Position numbers and translations under genes: made by a program
Notes under the pieces: generated by a model
Told to the model about the DNA's origin: nothing
Database searches by the model: none
What the model saw: only the letters and a program-made list of their open reading frames with translations
Assembly: GCA_900539115.1 (NCBI GenBank)
Contig: UQAQ01000018.1
Span: 1-54,065 of the forward strand
Length of the DNA stretch: 54,065 nucleotides
Source: an uncultured Roseburia sp.
Lineage (GTDB): Bacteria; Bacillota; Clostridia; Lachnospirales; Lachnospiraceae
Direction: 5' to 3'
Part shown: positions 52,906 through 54,065 of the stretch, one piece after another
How the letters are laid out: every line of letters begins with the position of its first letter
How positions within the stretch are numbered: the first letter of the stretch is position 1

Positions 52906-53872
52906 GGAAGAAAAAATTGTAACAATACTTAATGAGATGTCAGCATATCTGTCAATTCCTCAGATGAAAAAACTGCAGGAAGTAGTTCTGAAAACATTTT
53001 CAGAAAATGAATTAGATAAAAAACACATCACAAATGAAGAATTTTTGAAAATGTTTTTAGATGCCAAGAAGATTGAGGGGTGTTCGGAACGCACAATTCA
53101 ATATTATGCCGTTACGGTTGAACATTTGCTTAAACAGACAGATACGGAAGTTAGAAAAATTACAACGGAAGAAATACGCGCTTATCTAGCGGATTATCAA
53201 AAGATAAATGGATGTTCGAATGTTACAATTGACAACATTCGTAGAAATATATCGAGTTTCTTTTCGTGGCTGGAAGAAGAGGATTATATTCTGAAAAGCC
53301 CGATGAGAAGAATCCACAAAATTAAAACGAAGACGGTGGTGAAAAATGTTATCACCGATGAAGGAATAGAAAAACTTCGTGATAATTGTAAAGAAATTCG
53401 TGATTTGGCAATGATTGATTTATTGTATTCTACCGGCATAAGAGTTGGAGAATTGGTAAATTTGAATATTGATGACATTGATCTGGAAGGCAGAGAATGT
53501 GTCGTGTATGGGAAAGGAGACAAGGAGAGAAAGGTATATTTTGATGCGAAAGCCAAAGTGCATTTAAAGGAGTACATATTAAGTAGAAACGACCAAAATT
53601 CAGCATTATTTGTAACATTAGATTCTCCGCATGACCGCTTGAAAATAAGTGGTGTGGAGATACGGCTCAGGCAGCTTGGACGAAGTCTGGAACTTGATAG
53701 GATTCATCCTCATAAATTTAGGCGGACGATGGCTACCAGGGCAATTGATAAAGGCATGCCGATAGAACAGGTACAGCGAATTTTGGGGCATTCTCAAATT
53801 GATACGACGATGCAATATGCTATGGTAAATCAAAGCAATGTTAAATCTTCTCATCAGAAATACATGGCTTAG
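52904..53872 (+). CDS. Tyrosine recombinase/integrase (XerC/D-like)
   Basis: A 322-residue site-specific recombinase. An N-terminal SAM-like core-binding domain (about 43-128) precedes the catalytic domain (about 150-322), which shows Arg180 (TGIRVGEL), Lys204 (GKGDKER), His270 and Arg273 (HPHKFRR), His296 (LGHSQ) and Tyr305 (MQYAMV), the full catalytic set. Relatives of this size beside hsdS genes invert specificity cassettes. The ATG at 52904 lies in a hairpin that also covers the ribosome site. It could alternatively excise the rep-mob DNA as an integrase. Confidence 0.9.
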   Translation: MEEKIVTILNEMSAYLSIPQMKKLQEVVLKTFSENELDKKHITNEEFLKMFLDAKKIEGCSERTIQYYAVTVEHLLKQTDTEVRKITTEEIRAYLADYQKINGCSNVTIDNIRRNISSFFSWLEEEDYILKSPMRRIHKIKTKTVVKNVITDEGIEKLRDNCKEIRDLAMIDLLYSTGIRVGELVNLNIDDIDLEGRECVVYGKGDKERKVYFDAKAKVHLKEYILSRNDQNSALFVTLDSPHDRLKISGVEIRLRQLGRSLELDRIHPHKFRRTMATRAIDKGMPIEQVQRILGHSQIDTTMQYAMVNQSNVKSSHQKYMA

Positions 53873-54065
53873 ACAAATTTGAATTTGGCGGTGAGATAAA
53901 TGAATTATATTAGACAATGATTTTTTATACTGCAGATAGGCTTGCAGAGGTGGATAATAAAAACTATATACAATTACGTAACAATGTGTATAATGGTCTC
54001 ATAAATTAAGACACTGACAAAGACATTTCTTAATGAATCTGATATACTATAATCAAACCAACCGA
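53873..54065. other. Right edge without a complete gene
   Basis: The last 193 bp hold no complete gene. A possible -10 TATAAT lies at the very end, and I see no copy of the tRNA-Leu 3' end that would mark an att site here. Confidence 0.4.

Noticed and set aside
50200..54065. Mobile element bounded by a duplicate of the tRNA-Leu 3' end
   Set aside because: No second copy of the tRNA-Leu T-arm/acceptor sequence is seen to the right; the boundary may lie outside the window.

Overview
The window looks like a chromosomal segment of a low-to-moderate GC, Gram-positive-type, spore-forming Clostridia, most probably a gut Lachnospiraceae (Roseburia/Agathobacter/Butyrivibrio-like). The grounds are AGGAGG-type ribosome sites, a SigH-type sigma factor next to rlmB, a SpoIIQ-like protein with a sigma-F-like promoter, secreted xylan-related proteins with lysine-rich Ig-like modules, and gene families typical of that group. 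The genus is inference only.

Layout. (1) 0.1-12 kb is mostly housekeeping: a secreted amidase, a SEC-C protein, fructose-bisphosphate aldolase, an Asn/Ser-rich small protein behind a hairpin that covers its ribosome site, rhodanese, a THUMP RNA methyltransferase, RdgB, a YfcE-type phosphoesterase, a small membrane exporter, tRNA-Val and tRNA-Met, ispF, a GNAT protein, rlmB, sigH, tRNA-Thr, a P-type ATPase and an inverted mrnC. (2) 12.3-19.2 kb holds three secreted proteins in a row with lysine-rich Ig-like N-termini; the last is a GH10 endo-xylanase. (3) 19.6-39.9 kb is a long surface-glycan cluster, all on the + strand: five GT4-type glycosyltransferases, a Wzm/Wzt-type ABC exporter, a DUF4214-like protein, a YfhO-type membrane glycosyltransferase, a DegT/WecE-type sugar aminotransferase, an ATP-grasp ligase, a polyprenyl-phosphate GT2, a PaaK/CapK-like adenylating enzyme, a pair of ArnE/ArnF-like small flippase subunits, RmlA, an LtaS/MdoB-like phosphoglycerol transferase and an acyltransferase. 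(4) 40-44.8 kb has the SpoIIQ-like protein and, on the - strand, a polyprenyl-phosphate sugar-1-phosphate transferase, an O-antigen-ligase-type protein and a secreted Ig-like protein ending in 18 aspartates. (5) 44.9-48 kb is a - strand sugar operon of a fucose-isomerase-like protein and xylulokinase. (6) 48-50.2 kb has an unknown protein, a patatin-like lipase behind a very long leader hairpin, and tRNA-Leu. (7) 50.2-54 kb is accessory DNA: a cloverleaf-like structured RNA, a replication-type winged-helix protein, a MobA/MobL relaxase, the last 32 codons of a type I restriction specificity gene (hsdS), and a tyrosine recombinase.

How it fits together. The glycan cluster can be read as synthesis and ABC export of a polymer plus a separate decoration branch. 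In that branch RmlA and the aminotransferase would make a dTDP-4-amino-sugar, the ATP-grasp and PaaK-like enzymes could acylate it, the GT2 would load it on undecaprenyl phosphate, the SMR-like pair would flip it, and YfhO would attach it outside. This is a Gram-positive counterpart to the Arn (L-Ara4N) and CsbB-GtcA-YfhO pathways, inferred from gene content. The strongest candidates for undescribed biology are this decoration branch, the structured RNA at 50235-50357 and the hsdS-remnant/recombinase locus at the right edge.
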